Notes under the pieces: generated by a model
The model's input: only the letters and a program-made list of their open reading frames with translations
What the model was told of the DNA's origin: nothing
Databases searched by the model: none
DNA from: an uncultured Oligoflexales bacterium
Lineage (GTDB): Bacteria; Bdellovibrionota_B; Oligoflexia; Oligoflexales; JAPPIL01
Assembly: GCA_958296095.1 (NCBI GenBank)
Contig: OY282434.1
Location: 2,510,001-2,574,000 of the forward strand
DNA: 64,000 nt
Reading direction: 5' to 3'
Part shown: one piece after another, positions 1 to 9,099 of the stretch
How the letters are laid out: each line of letters opens with the position of its first letter
Numbering within the stretch: the first letter of the stretch is position 1
Made by a program: the position numbers and the translations under genes

Positions 1-377
1 GCTGGCTGCGACTGTCGATACCTTGCCAAGCTGCGCTGCGGCTTTTTGTAACGCTCGCTTCCTAGCTCGCTTCGCTCGCTACGCTGCTTTTTGTATCGCT
101 CGCTTCCTAGCTCGCTGCATGTTCTCAGGCCCCTCGTTATTGCGTTCAGGCTTGTCCTTTAGGCCCTCTGCCTGTTTTCAAACCTCTTGGCTGTCACGTT
201 GAGACTTGCCGATCGAGAGCTCCATGAACGGCGCGGCGAGGCCGTACGAAAACCCGACCATAAATACTGCCATATTGCTGTCAGATTATGCTTTTAGATA
301 AAGCATGTGCCTATACCTGTTGTGGTCGGGTTTCTCGGTAGGGCTGCGCCGTGCCAAGACAACGGAGGCCTGTGCCG
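1..377. repeat. Composite repeat island, left edge (modules A, B, C)
   Basis: No gene of its own. It holds the A-B-C module order seen throughout the window: A units with TTTTTGTATCGCTCGCTT (about 45-120), a B linker (about 118-205) and a C foldback core (about 207-376). The inner C arms pair perfectly (AAACCCGACCA at 250-260 with TGGTCGGGTTT at 323-333), and a terminal hairpin GCTTT-TAGAT-AAAGC lies at 290-304. The first ~45 bases match the rpn codons at 31501-31530, so the island sits inside an rpn gene whose 3' half lies left of the window. Confidence 0.85.
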
Positions 378-869
378 CTAGCTCTTTACCGCTTCGGGCA
401 CGTCTTGGTCTCCGAACAGCCATTGCAGATAATTGGAGGGGGGATGATAACCCTTATCCTTACAACACAGCAGCACCATAGAGACGGTGATGTCGCGTTG
501 TCCGTCCTTCCACCTCTGGCGCTGCTCACGGCACGACTCGACACAGTACTCCATGAGCTGGATGAGGGCATCGTGGTCTCGATAGCTCTTGTGTTCAAAG
601 ATGAGCGACAAAGTGACCTTTAACCCATTTGCATCTCCCCTCAGAGGCAACGAAACCAGCAGGTCGGCTCTTAACTGCTTGCCTGCTGGTGTGATGAATT
701 CCCTGTCTTGGACAACGAGATCATCCAGATGGGCATGGACGAGCACTTCAGGGGGAAAGATGATCTGCAACAGTTCTTTAATATATTTGGGATCTTTGAA
801 GATAGTCTTGAAAAAACTATCGTGCAAGGTGGCTTGCTTACCTGAGCGGGCGGTTGGTTTTTTCTTCAT
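378..869 (-). pseudogene. Rpn family nuclease/putative transposase, N-terminal half (interrupted by repeat)
   Basis: The 163-residue product begins MKKKPTARSGKQATLHDSFF, typical of the N-terminal PD-(D/E)XK nuclease domain of the Rpn/YhgA-like family. It keeps the acidic residue in LRADLLVSLPL and the catalytic-type FEHKS motif. Rpn proteins are DNA endonucleases that promote RecA-independent recombination (family knowledge). A strong Shine-Dalgarno (AGGGAGGG) precedes the ATG. The family is usually near 300 residues; here the frame runs into a TAG where module C begins, so the C-terminal half is missing. A second, nearly identical copy with the same interruption lies at 31880-32371, where the 3' half is retained. 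I call it a broken gene; the truncated nuclease domain could still be translated. Confidence 0.8.
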
Positions 870-1764
870 CTAACCCTCCCTTTGTGTACTAAGGTCGCAC
901 AGCAACCTCGGTTAGGCAAGTTCTGGATCAGAAGAACCAAGCGCTGCGCTTGGTTCTTTGCTACGCGACCCTTCGTATCGCTCGCTTTCTCGCTCGCTTC
1001 GCTCGCTACGCTGCTTTTTGTATCGCTCGCTTCCTAGCTCGCTTCGCTCGCTACGCTGCTTTTTGTATCGCTCGCTTCCTAGCTCGCTGCTTGCACTCTG
1101 ATCTCTCGTTACTGCGTTCGGGCTCGTCATCAGACTTCTCGTTATTGCGTTGAGGCTTGCCTACCGAGAGCTTTATGAATGGCGGGGCGAGGCCGTACGA
1201 AAACTCGACCATAAATACTGCCATATTGCCGTTAGATTATGCTTTTAGATAAAGCATGTGCCTATACCTGTTGTGGTCGGGTTTCTCGGTAGGACTGCGC
1301 CTCGCCAAGATAACGGAGGTTTGTGCTAAGTGGTGTCCTTGCCCCAAGTCTCTCAGCGGTTGCCCCCACCTCTTGCCCATCGAGAGCTCCATGAATGGCA
1401 CGGCGAGATCGTACGAAAACTCGACCACAAATGTTGCCAATAATGCAAACAGATTATTTTTTAGACAAAGCCTGCGTCTTTACCCGTTCAGGGGAGAGTT
1501 TCTCGGTAGGGCTGCGCCGTGCCAAGATAACGGAGGCATGGGCTAAGGAGGGTCTTTGCCACTCGCGGTTGCGTTCAAGCTTGCCACCAAGTCTCTCGGC
1601 TGTTGCATTCAGGCTTGCCTACCGAGGGCTTGATGACAGGCAGGGAGCAAGAAAAGATAAACGCAATAAAATTACATAGGGTTTGATAATATACTATTGA
1701 CGCGATACTTACTTTAGTATACGTTGGCGTGCGGTTGTTTATTGACGATGAGTTCGGAGATTAA
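870..1764. repeat. Repeat island between rpn fragment and S8 protease gene
   Basis: Non-coding. About 940-1090 holds two and a half 45-bp A units; 1090-1157 is B linker. Two C foldback cores follow at about 1158-1333 and 1374-1547, each ending CGCCAAGATAACGGAG or GTGCCAAGATAACGGAG. The stretch 1550-1690 is degenerate B sequence. About 1-970 is a segmental duplicate of about 31501-32472. Short open frames here are the repeat read in phase (45 bp equals 15 codons) and are not genes. Confidence 0.8.
1697..1723 (+). promoter_or_regulatory. Possible sigma70-type promoter for the S8 protease gene
   Basis: TTGACG at 1697-1702 and TATACG at 1718-1723, separated by 15 bases, lie about 40 bases before the ATG in an AT-rich stretch at the end of the repeat island. 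The spacer is short, so this is tentative. Confidence 0.3.
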
Positions 1765-4635
1765 ATGAAGTATACAATTACTATAGCAGTATTTGTCCTG
1801 GTCGCTGGCCTGGTGCAAGCAAAGGCGTTGCCTGGTTTAGGCGGGAAATCTTTTATTTCGCAGAGCTTTGGGCGGTTGCCGCATTTTTGGGGGCAGGAGG
1901 CGGTGTTCACGCCTGAGGCACGTCGCTGGTTGGCTCGTTTGGATTTGGCTACAAAAGAAGGCTTTTATCGACCAACTGTCGGTATTTGGGATATCTTTAA
2001 TGGCGAAGATGGCGAAGGTGGAAGAATTTCTTACGAGGTCTTACAGGATGCTTCCGTCGTGCGGGTCGGGCAGGAATTGCAGGAGGAACTTGCCGCGAAC
2101 GCTTCCTCGACGCGACTTGGTACACATGGTCTCTATGTCACTAGTCTCGCGGTGGGTAAACCTCCGTTTGGGATCAGTGTTCTTGGTGAATTAAATTTTT
2201 TGATCAACGGCCACACAAGAAACATTCGAAGAAACGCTAAAGGAGAGATTGATCCACAAGATCTTTATGGTTGCATAAGCGGACTTGACGTTCTCAGCTA
2301 CTCGGGTTGTATCGAGGATGCATTTGGCTTTGGCTGGGACCTTAGCGATGAGCCTATTCCTGGCTTGAGTGATGTGCTTCCTGGCTACACAACTATCGTT
2401 AGGGCGGCGGGCAACAATCCTTTTAGGTGGTTCCCCAGATATTTCATAGGACCACACGAGTCGATCGCGGTCGGTGCTATCGATTCTAATGGTGAGATGA
2501 GCGGCTACTCCAGGGATGCCGACATCTATGCTCCAGGCTACCACCGGTTCCCCGACGGTAGAATTACTGATGGCACAAGCTTCTCAGCCCCGATGGTCAG
2601 CGGGGCACTTGCTGATATGTTTGCCATCCTGCCTCCCACCGCGATCACAAGCCTCACAGCTGAACCGATCGTTAGCTCGGATGTCAGGCCAATGCCCGAG
2701 CTGAGCGAGTTCCACGATCTAATTGTTCACCTGTTGCAAAAAACTTCTACCCCTATGGTGAACAACATCCGCAGTGGCGGCATATTAAACCATTACAAAT
2801 TACTGCGGGTCGCACATCGTATTGCCCAACAGGCAGGCAGTGGCGATCAGAGTGTGGCACAACTGATCAAAGATTCCCGCACGTATGATTTCACTGCCGA
2901 AGCGCGGCAGCTCTACAAGGAAACTGTGCGTCTACGCAACTCGGCGGAGGTAGAGCCGCAAGAGGTGCTATCCAAACTGCGGGAGGCGGTGGCACTCGAT
3001 GCCCACAACCAAAAGGCTCGCCGGGCACTAGGAGCAGTTTACGCTCAGGCTGGCTACACGAGTTTAGCTGAGTTCTACGGCCTCCCCATAGTCCCCATAG
3101 AGAAGCAACAGCCACGAATTCACCGCACAATGGATATGGAGGAGGAATATTGGCTATATTTTAAAATGGATCTGCTAGAGGCGTATGCTGGAGAAATTGA
3201 CACGCCACAACTCGTTCATAAGTATCTGAACAAAGACCTCTTGCTAGCCATGATGTGGGCGTACGGCGACACTGGGAGGACGAGTACTATTCATACTTTA
3301 CGGGACTTTCCTGAAGACAATCCTTGGGTGAGCTTTAACGTGAAAAATCCCCTGCCCTTTATCATAAACTATAGCAAGGATGTGCAACAGGCTAAACAAC
3401 TGGTCGATGCCGTGCTGGAACGGTTTGACATCAGTACGGAGAAATTAACCCTCACACTACCCAGCGTTTGGAATGAATCTGATGAATCTAGAGAAATCCT
3501 CAGCGCACGCCGGATCGAGATTGACACGGACTTCTTGCTCGGAGAAGAACGCGTTGCCCAACAGAAGATAACAGAAGCTTCGAATCAAGCACCTGAGCGT
3601 GGGATCACTACGGAGGGTGGTAATCTCCAAGATAAGGCTACTGAGGTCGGAGGAGAATCAGAAATAACTGCTTTTGACAAGCATCTAGATGATTTCAAGC
3701 GGCTGAGCAAAAAGGCTGCAGAGAATCCTGATGATGAGCAAGCTGTTAAGGAAGCGAGGAATGCAGGGAAGGGCACTAATGCTATAATGAAAGCTATGAT
3801 TAAAGAGGCAGGCAGTGCTGAACTTGCTATAAGATCACTGATGCCCGCTCTAGAAGTGATGGCAGATGTGCTACTAATAAACCTACAAGAAGCGAACACT
3901 CCCGAGGCTCGGGAAGAGGCTAAAAAAGAAATTGGACTTCTTAATGAACGTCTAAATAAAGATATAGATCAGCTGCATGCCGAGGATTATAGTGCAGGTG
4001 AGCTATTTGAAGATGAGGACATCGTTGACTTTTATCTGCCTGACCCTAGGGAAACTTACGATAACTTTGAAGCCTATGTCGCCGCCCACAAGCAAGCTAC
4101 AGGAACTAAACCAGAAGCTGAGCTACGCGAGCTGTGGGATAACTATGACGAGATTTTTGCGACGCGGGTAAAGGAACTTAGAAAAAACTTAGCAAATGAT
4201 ACGATAGAGATGTATGAAAGGATATTGGATAAATTACGATCAGCTAAGGTCACCAAAAAATATGAGTACGCGCTCCGTTTGCACATTTCCGATGAAGAAC
4301 GCGTTGCCCGACAGTTGCCGGTGTTCGCAGGGCAGTCGCTAAACCTGGTCGAGTGGTCGATTTTGCACGATAGCCGCAAACTGTTTGCATATCATTATGA
4401 GATGTTGCATGCCATTATTAAATCCTACGTTTTTTCCAGCCATACCACTATGGACGAGATGTCTGCCGCAATGGAGTTGGGGAACAAGATAGCCAAGGAA
4501 CTGGAAGGACATATTAACTTTACCGTCAAACACACCGACAACCGTGAGGCTCTAGAAAAACTGCTCGACTTACATAAACAGGTCAGCTCAGCATCCGAGC
4601 ATCAGGCTTTGCTCGATAGTATTACGCCGAATTAA
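1765..4635 (+). CDS. Secreted subtilisin-like serine protease (S8) with long helical C-terminal region
   Basis: The 956-residue protein starts with a Sec signal peptide (hydrophobic 5-18, AKA at 19-21). A subtilase domain spans about 70-290. The Asp site is probably D76 in VGIWDIF, the His site is GTHG with H121, the oxyanion Asn lies in RAAGNN (217), and the nucleophile is S272 in DGTSFSAPMVSG. Substrates are unknown; the product should act in the periplasm or outside the cell. Residues about 400-430 look like a short TPR-type helical pair (EALSKLREAVALDAHNQKAR), and about 560-956 is charged and helix-rich with no recognised domain. A GGAG sequence lies upstream of the ATG. It stands alone between two repeat islands. 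The S8 call is firm; the role of the C-terminal two thirds is open. Confidence 0.88.
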   Translation: MKYTITIAVFVLVAGLVQAKALPGLGGKSFISQSFGRLPHFWGQEAVFTPEARRWLARLDLATKEGFYRPTVGIWDIFNGEDGEGGRISYEVLQDASVVRVGQELQEELAANASSTRLGTHGLYVTSLAVGKPPFGISVLGELNFLINGHTRNIRRNAKGEIDPQDLYGCISGLDVLSYSGCIEDAFGFGWDLSDEPIPGLSDVLPGYTTIVRAAGNNPFRWFPRYFIGPHESIAVGAIDSNGEMSGYSRDADIYAPGYHRFPDGRITDGTSFSAPMVSGALADMFAILPPTAITSLTAEPIVSSDVRPMPELSEFHDLIVHLLQKTSTPMVNNIRSGGILNHYKLLRVAHRIAQQAGSGDQSVAQLIKDSRTYDFTAEARQLYKETVRLRNSAEVEPQEVLSKLREAVALDAHNQKARRALGAVYAQAGYTSLAEFYGLPIVPIEKQQPRIHRTMDMEEEYWLYFKMDLLEAYAGEIDTPQLVHKYLNKDLLLAMMWAYGDTGRTSTIHTLRDFPEDNPWVSFNVKNPLPFIINYSKDVQQAKQLVDAVLERFDISTEKLTLTLPSVWNESDESREILSARRIEIDTDFLLGEERVAQQKITEASNQAPERGITTEGGNLQDKATEVGGESEITAFDKHLDDFKRLSKKAAENPDDEQAVKEARNAGKGTNAIMKAMIKEAGSAELAIRSLMPALEVMADVLLINLQEANTPEAREEAKKEIGLLNERLNKDIDQLHAEDYSAGELFEDEDIVDFYLPDPRETYDNFEAYVAAHKQATGTKPEAELRELWDNYDEIFATRVKELRKNLANDTIEMYERILDKLRSAKVTKKYEYALRLHISDEERVARQLPVFAGQSLNLVEWSILHDSRKLFAYHYEMLHAIIKSYVFSSHTTMDEMSAAMELGNKIAKELEGHINFTVKHTDNREALEKLLDLHKQVSSASEHQALLDSITPN

Positions 4636-5677
4636 AAGTTCCGAGTACCGCACGTAATCGCCTGTAAGGCTTGCTACGCATGGCTCTTTGTATCGCTCGC
4701 TTCCTAGCTCGCTTCGCTCGCTACGCGGCTTTTTGTATCGCTCGCTTCCTAGCTCGCTTCGCTCGCTACGCTGCTTTTTGTATCGCTCGCTTCCTAGCTC
4801 GCTTCGCTCGCTACGCTGCTTTTTGTATCGCTCGCTTCCTAGCTCGCTGCATGTTCTCAGGCCACTCTGCGCGCCCTCTCTGCTTGCCCCCAAGTCCTCT
4901 CGGCTGTTGCATTCAGGCTTGCCTACCGAGAGCTCCATGAACGGCACGGTGAGACCGTACGAAAACTCGACCACAAACACTGCCAACACTGCAACCAGAT
5001 TATTTCTTTGCATAGGGCATGTGCTTGCACCTATCTCAGGGGAGAGTTTCTCGGTAGGTCTGCGCCGTGCCAAGATAACGGAGGCTTGTGCTAAGTAGGA
5101 TCTCTGCTCTTTTCGCAGCTCGCTTTCGCTTGACCACCAAGTCACCTCCATAAATTTACTGAATGCACTCAGGGATAGTATAGCATTTCTGCGCCAGCTG
5201 CGCTGCGGCTTTTTGTATCGCTCGCTCTACGAGGCTTTTTTGCCGCTTTCTCGCTCCCTCGCTGCTTGTTCTCAGGCTCCTCGGCGGTTACGTTCAAGCT
5301 TGCCACCAAGTCCTCTCGGCGGTTGCCCCCACCTCTTGCTCACCGAGAGCCCCATGAACGGCAGGGCGAGACCGTTCGCTGCGCTGCGGCTTTTTGTATC
5401 GCTCGCTTCCTAGCTCGCTCTTTGTTCTCAGGCCTCCTGCCATTGCGTTCAGGTTATTTTTTTGCACGAGGCATGTGCCTATACCTGTTGAGGGCGAGTT
5501 TCTCGGCAGGTCTGTGCCGTGCCAAGATAACGGAGACTTGTGCTAAGCAAGGTATGCCGTGCCAAGATAACGGAGACTTGTGCTAAGTAGTGGCTGTGCT
5601 GCGCTCGCTCTTTGTTCTCAGGCTTCTTGCTCACCGAGAGCTCCACTCACTCGCGCCTTGCCGACAACCTATCTTGC
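4636..5677. repeat. Repeat island with four tandem 45-bp units and two C cores
   Basis: Non-coding. Four near-perfect tandem A units occupy 4684-4853. B linker follows to 4920. A C core at 4922-5098 has a perfect closing stem, CCTACCGAGA at 4922-4931 with TCTCGGTAGG at 5049-5058. A second, chimeric core (5337-5547) has A-module DNA in place of its left inner arm. The core tail GTGCCAAGATAACGGAGACT is duplicated at about 5520-5586. Open frames on both strands, including a 187-codon one on minus, are repeat artefacts. Confidence 0.85.
4684..4853. repeat. Tandem array of the 45-bp A unit
   Basis: About four consecutive units of 45 bp, each beginning GCTTTTTGTATCGCTCGCTT and ending CGCTCGCTACGCT or CGCTACGCGG, differing by one or two bases. 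Because the period is a multiple of three, both strands stay open across it (15-residue repeats), which creates false ORFs. Confidence 0.9.
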
Positions 5678-7291
5678 TCAGTCAAAAAACCCAGCCACAC
5701 CCTGCAAAAACGTCTGCCAGTAACGGCTTAGGTCGTTGTAAAATGCCAGCACCACGAGGCACATGACCATTACAAACCCAACCCGCTGGTAATTTTCAAT
5801 TGTGCTCATGCTTAACCGCTTCCGCCGCACACACTCCATACCCACCATCACCAGCTGGCCGCCGTCGAGCACGGGGATAGGAAACAGGTTGATCAGGCAG
5901 AGATTGATGCTGATAATTGCCATCGTCATGCAGAAAATTTTCCAGCCTGCCTTCGCCGAATCGCCCGCGACTTTAGCGATCATGATCGGCCCGCCCAGTG
6001 CTTGCAACGGCACATCACCTGTGAACAAGCCGAACAGTGAGGACAACACCAGTGCTGATTTGGACAGCGTCTCGCGCAGGCCAAACCCCAGAGCGAACAG
6101 AGGATTAGGGTAGCGCGTGATGACTGGAGGCGGACGAAACATCGTGCCCATGAATGTCGCGGGCAGCGTGTAGACCGTTGCCGCACCTTCAATCCGCTGC
6201 TCGATGCGCGCGGCCAGCGTGACCTCGAGCTGGCGTGTTGTGCCGTCTCTAACTACAGTGAACACCGCCGTGGCTTGCTGCTGTTTGCTCAAGGCGGCGC
6301 TGAGATCGTAGACATCGTCGATGCGGTGCTCACCCACGGCGATGATGTGATCGTGAGGTTGCAAGACATGCGCGGGAGGTTCGGCAGCCTTGATCGTCAG
6401 CAAGGCCGAAGCGATGCCGAGCTGGGCGAGTGACATGTCGAGTTGCGGCGGAATGAAGGCGGCCTCTTCTTGGCCTGCGCGCAGTAGACGCAAGAAGACG
6501 GTGGTTTGCGGTGGCAGCTGGGCAAAGAAAGTACGCAGCTGGGTGAAGGTGGTGATCGCGGTAGTCTTGCCCTTGACTTGAACGGCAGTAATCTCATCGC
6601 CAGGCTGCAAGCCTTGTTGTGCGGCAATCGACTCGGGACGTGGCACCGCGATAATCGCTTTCTCATAATCCAGCCCTACACCTGCAATGCCACGGCCATC
6701 CTCATCGTCGGGAACAAGGGTCAATTGCAATTCCTGCTGCTGGCGCTGCACAGTTAGTTGTAAACGCTGTTGCGGAGCAGTGCTGATATGGTCGCGCAGT
6801 TCGTTCCAGCGAGTCACCGCAGCACTGTCGATGGCGATGATACGATCGCCTGCCTGCAGACCGCTGCGTGCGGCGGGGCTGTCGGGCCGCACTGTGCCGA
6901 CGACGGAGGGGGCGTGTTCCAGACCTGCCAGGCCAAGTATGGTGTAAATTAGCACTGCCAACAGAAAGTTGGCAACGGGGCCCGCGGCAATGGTCAGGGC
7001 GCGGCGTGTCTTAGAGGCAAGGTACATCTCCTGGCCGCGGTGAATGTCCGCGACTTCCTCGTGAGGCAGTGTCCCCGCGAATTTTACGTAGCCACCGAGT
7101 GGTAGCCAGGCCACCTGATAGACAGTGCCGTTGCGGGTGAAAGCAAACAACCGCGGCCCGAAGCCGATGGAGAAGGTCTCCACTCCGATGCCACACAGCC
7201 TGCCAATGATAAAGTGTCCCAACTCGTGCACAAAAATCAGCACTGCGATCAGAAAGACAATGGCGAGCAGCGGGTGCGAGAGCAGTTGCAT
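5678..7291 (-). CDS. rseP: RseP-like site-2 intramembrane zinc metalloprotease with three PDZ-like segments
   Basis: 537 residues. The zinc-binding HELGH (H22, E23, H26) lies in the first transmembrane helix, and the second catalytic motif is FPIPVLDGG near the C-terminus, as in S2P proteases. RseP cleaves anti-sigma factor RseA and remnant signal peptides in the inner membrane (family knowledge). Three PDZ-like segments are visible: around SPAARSGLQAGDRIIAID, IAAQQGLQPGDEITAV, and HVLQPHDHIIAVGEHRIDD. E. coli RseP has two and is about 450 residues, so this protein is longer. It is the last gene of uppS-cdsA-rseP, 5 bp after cdsA. The dxr gene often found between cdsA and rseP is absent. Confidence 0.93.
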   Translation of the reverse strand: MQLLSHPLLAIVFLIAVLIFVHELGHFIIGRLCGIGVETFSIGFGPRLFAFTRNGTVYQVAWLPLGGYVKFAGTLPHEEVADIHRGQEMYLASKTRRALTIAAGPVANFLLAVLIYTILGLAGLEHAPSVVGTVRPDSPAARSGLQAGDRIIAIDSAAVTRWNELRDHISTAPQQRLQLTVQRQQQELQLTLVPDDEDGRGIAGVGLDYEKAIIAVPRPESIAAQQGLQPGDEITAVQVKGKTTAITTFTQLRTFFAQLPPQTTVFLRLLRAGQEEAAFIPPQLDMSLAQLGIASALLTIKAAEPPAHVLQPHDHIIAVGEHRIDDVYDLSAALSKQQQATAVFTVVRDGTTRQLEVTLAARIEQRIEGAATVYTLPATFMGTMFRPPPVITRYPNPLFALGFGLRETLSKSALVLSSLFGLFTGDVPLQALGGPIMIAKVAGDSAKAGWKIFCMTMAIISINLCLINLFPIPVLDGGQLVMVGMECVRRKRLSMSTIENYQRVGFVMVMCLVVLAFYNDLSRYWQTFLQGVAGFFD

Positions 7292-7296
7292 GAGGT

Positions 7297-8136
7297 CTAT
7301 CCTAGCCAGTCAAGCCAGAGCAGCAGGGCGGGGGCGGTGACTAGCACACCATCGGTGCAATCAAGTAAACCGCCGTGACCGGGCACAATTGAACCCGAAT
7401 CACTCACCCGCGCGAAACGTTTGCATACCGATTCAAGCAGGTCACCTGCGGTCGCCAGCAATGCACCGACAACCCCGACGAGGGGGTAAACATAGAAACT
7501 AACTTGCCAATCTAGGAAGGGGGCGAAAGCAGAGACTGTGATAGCACCAGCCAGCAGACTACAGAGCATGCCTTCGATGCTCTTGCGGGGAGAGATAACT
7601 TTGGCGAGGGGGCGTTTGCCCAATGCCTTGCCGCCGAAATACGCCGCCGCATCCGACACCCAGACGAGGGTCAGCAATAGCACCACAGCACGAGGCCGAT
7701 GTGGCGCTTGCATGAGCTGCCACACACATACCCACGGCAAGGCGGCACAACAGAAACTGACCACCAGCCCGACCAGCGAGCCCATCTTGCGGTCAATACT
7801 GCCACGTCCCCCCGCACCGAGCAGTAGCAGGACAATGATAGCGACTACGAGCAGTTGGGGGGTGGGGTAGGCGGTAAACACGAGCAGAAAAGCAAAGGTG
7901 AACAGTGCCAGCAGCAGCGGCAAACCAACCGCCGCGCCACGTCGTGCGACTTCGATGTCCGCCTGTGGTTGACCGATTGCTTGTAGAGGTGGAATGAGCA
8001 ACATACTTAGCTCGAAAGCGCAGAGTGCGGCAACTACGGCGACCAGCAGTGCCAGCAACCACAGCGGAGCAATGACCAGCGTTACGGCGAGCAGCGGGCA
8101 GAAGATGGCAGCGGTTAAAACACGAGTTGTAGTCAC
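7297..8136 (-). CDS. cdsA: Phosphatidate cytidylyltransferase (CDP-diglyceride synthase)
   Basis: Polytopic inner-membrane enzyme that makes CDP-diacylglycerol from phosphatidate and CTP, the branch point of phospholipid synthesis. The family signature is clear near the C-terminus: GDLLESVCKRF, DSGSIVPGHGG, then LLDCTDG. The usual DR.D is here DCTD, a small deviation. I choose the GTG at 8136 because it forms a GTGA overlap with the uppS stop and has GGAG 10 bases upstream; a TTG at 8145 is an alternative. The product is about 279 residues with roughly eight hydrophobic helices, normal for CdsA. It is translationally coupled to uppS and followed after 5 bp by rseP. Confidence 0.94.
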   Translation of the reverse strand: MTTTRVLTAAIFCPLLAVTLVIAPLWLLALLVAVVAALCAFELSMLLIPPLQAIGQPQADIEVARRGAAVGLPLLLALFTFAFLLVFTAYPTPQLLVVAIIVLLLLGAGGRGSIDRKMGSLVGLVVSFCCAALPWVCVWQLMQAPHRPRAVVLLLTLVWVSDAAAYFGGKALGKRPLAKVISPRKSIEGMLCSLLAGAITVSAFAPFLDWQVSFYVYPLVGVVGALLATAGDLLESVCKRFARVSDSGSIVPGHGGLLDCTDGVLVTAPALLLWLDWLG

Positions 8137-8867
8137 AGGGCGCAAGCTCCACGCGACGCTGAGGCGGCACGTTCAAGTCCATAACGACGTTCTCGCCGTT
8201 GGTAGGCATGGATAGCACGCATGAAAGATCCTTCGCGAAACTGCGGCCACATCTCATCGGTAAAGTAAAATTCGGTGTAAGCCAACTGCCACAGCAGAAA
8301 ATTAGAGACACGCTGTTCCCCACCGGTTCTAATCAAAAGATCCGGGTCAGGCAAGCCTGCAGTTTGGAGGCTGTCGTCGATCAGTCGCGACGAGATATCG
8401 CGGCTGTGCAGTTCGCCGCGCTCAATACGCTGGGCGATATTACGGCAGGCATGGGTGATTTCGCTGCGACCGAGATAGTTCAGGGCAACGTTGAGGATCA
8501 GGCCATCGCCACCCTGCAGAAATAGACGCGTTTCCTCGAGCAACCGTTGTATATGTGGTGGCAAGCTCGCGAGGTTGCCGATGGTCTGTAGACGGACGTT
8601 GTTGCGACGTAACTCGTCACGTTCCTTGACGAGGTAGCGGTTGAGCAACGCCATGATGGAGCTGATTTCCTCGTGCGAGCGCGACAGGTTGTCTTCGCTC
8701 AAGGTGAACAGAGTAAGCACCTCGATGCTGAGCTCACCTGCACGGCGAATAACGTCACGGGCACTTTCAGCGCCAACTTGGTGGCCACGATAGCGAGGCT
8801 TGCCACGTGCGGCGGCCCAACGCCCGTTGCCGTCCATGATAATCGCTACATGTCGGGGAACTTCCAT
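8133..8867 (-). CDS. uppS: Undecaprenyl (polyprenyl) diphosphate synthase
   Basis: Cis-prenyltransferase that builds the C55 carrier lipid for peptidoglycan and O-antigen synthesis; cytosolic and membrane-associated. The catalytic MDGNGRWA motif with its Asp is near the N-terminus. RTGGEQRVSNFLLWQ and FYFTDEMWPQF mark the C-terminal half. Two normally conserved spots differ: the family's F-S-S-E-N-W segment reads TLSEDNLSRS (Trp to Leu), and LNYGGR reads LNYLGR. At 244 residues the length is standard. The start is ATG 8867; a GTG directly upstream at 8870 is equally possible. First gene of the uppS-cdsA-rseP operon, preceded by a repeat island. Confidence 0.94.
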   Translation of the reverse strand: MEVPRHVAIIMDGNGRWAAARGKPRYRGHQVGAESARDVIRRAGELSIEVLTLFTLSEDNLSRSHEEISSIMALLNRYLVKERDELRRNNVRLQTIGNLASLPPHIQRLLEETRLFLQGGDGLILNVALNYLGRSEITHACRNIAQRIERGELHSRDISSRLIDDSLQTAGLPDPDLLIRTGGEQRVSNFLLWQLAYTEFYFTDEMWPQFREGSFMRAIHAYQRRERRYGLERAASASRGACAL

Positions 8868-9099
8868 CACCTACCCATCAGGTGCTGCCTACTATGATAC
8901 ACTAGATATGGCTCAGATTTCGACCGAAAAAACCCGTCCCCTCCCATCGCACGCGATGCTCTTCGTATCGCTCGCTGCGCTCGCTACGCTGCTTTTTGTA
9001 TCGCTCGCTTCCTAGCTCGCTGCTTGCGCTCTGATCTCCCTGTATTGCATTCAGGCTTGTCCTCAGGCATCTCGCGGTTGCGTTCAAGCTTGCCTCCAA
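8868..9099. repeat. Repeat island (A and B modules) between uppS and rpn
   Basis: Non-coding. 8880-8945 is unique sequence holding the divergent starts; 8950-9020 is A-module DNA with GCTTTTTGTATCGCTCGCTT; 9020-9099 is B linker (TTGCATTCAGGCTTGTCCTC and similar). No C core is present. Confidence 0.75.

Noticed and set aside
4588..5151. 187-codon open frame on minus across tandem A units (ELGSERYKKQRSERS repeats)
   Set aside because: The 45-bp period is a multiple of three, so the repeat is open in several frames on both strands. Same sequence recurs as islands without ribosome sites; not a gene.
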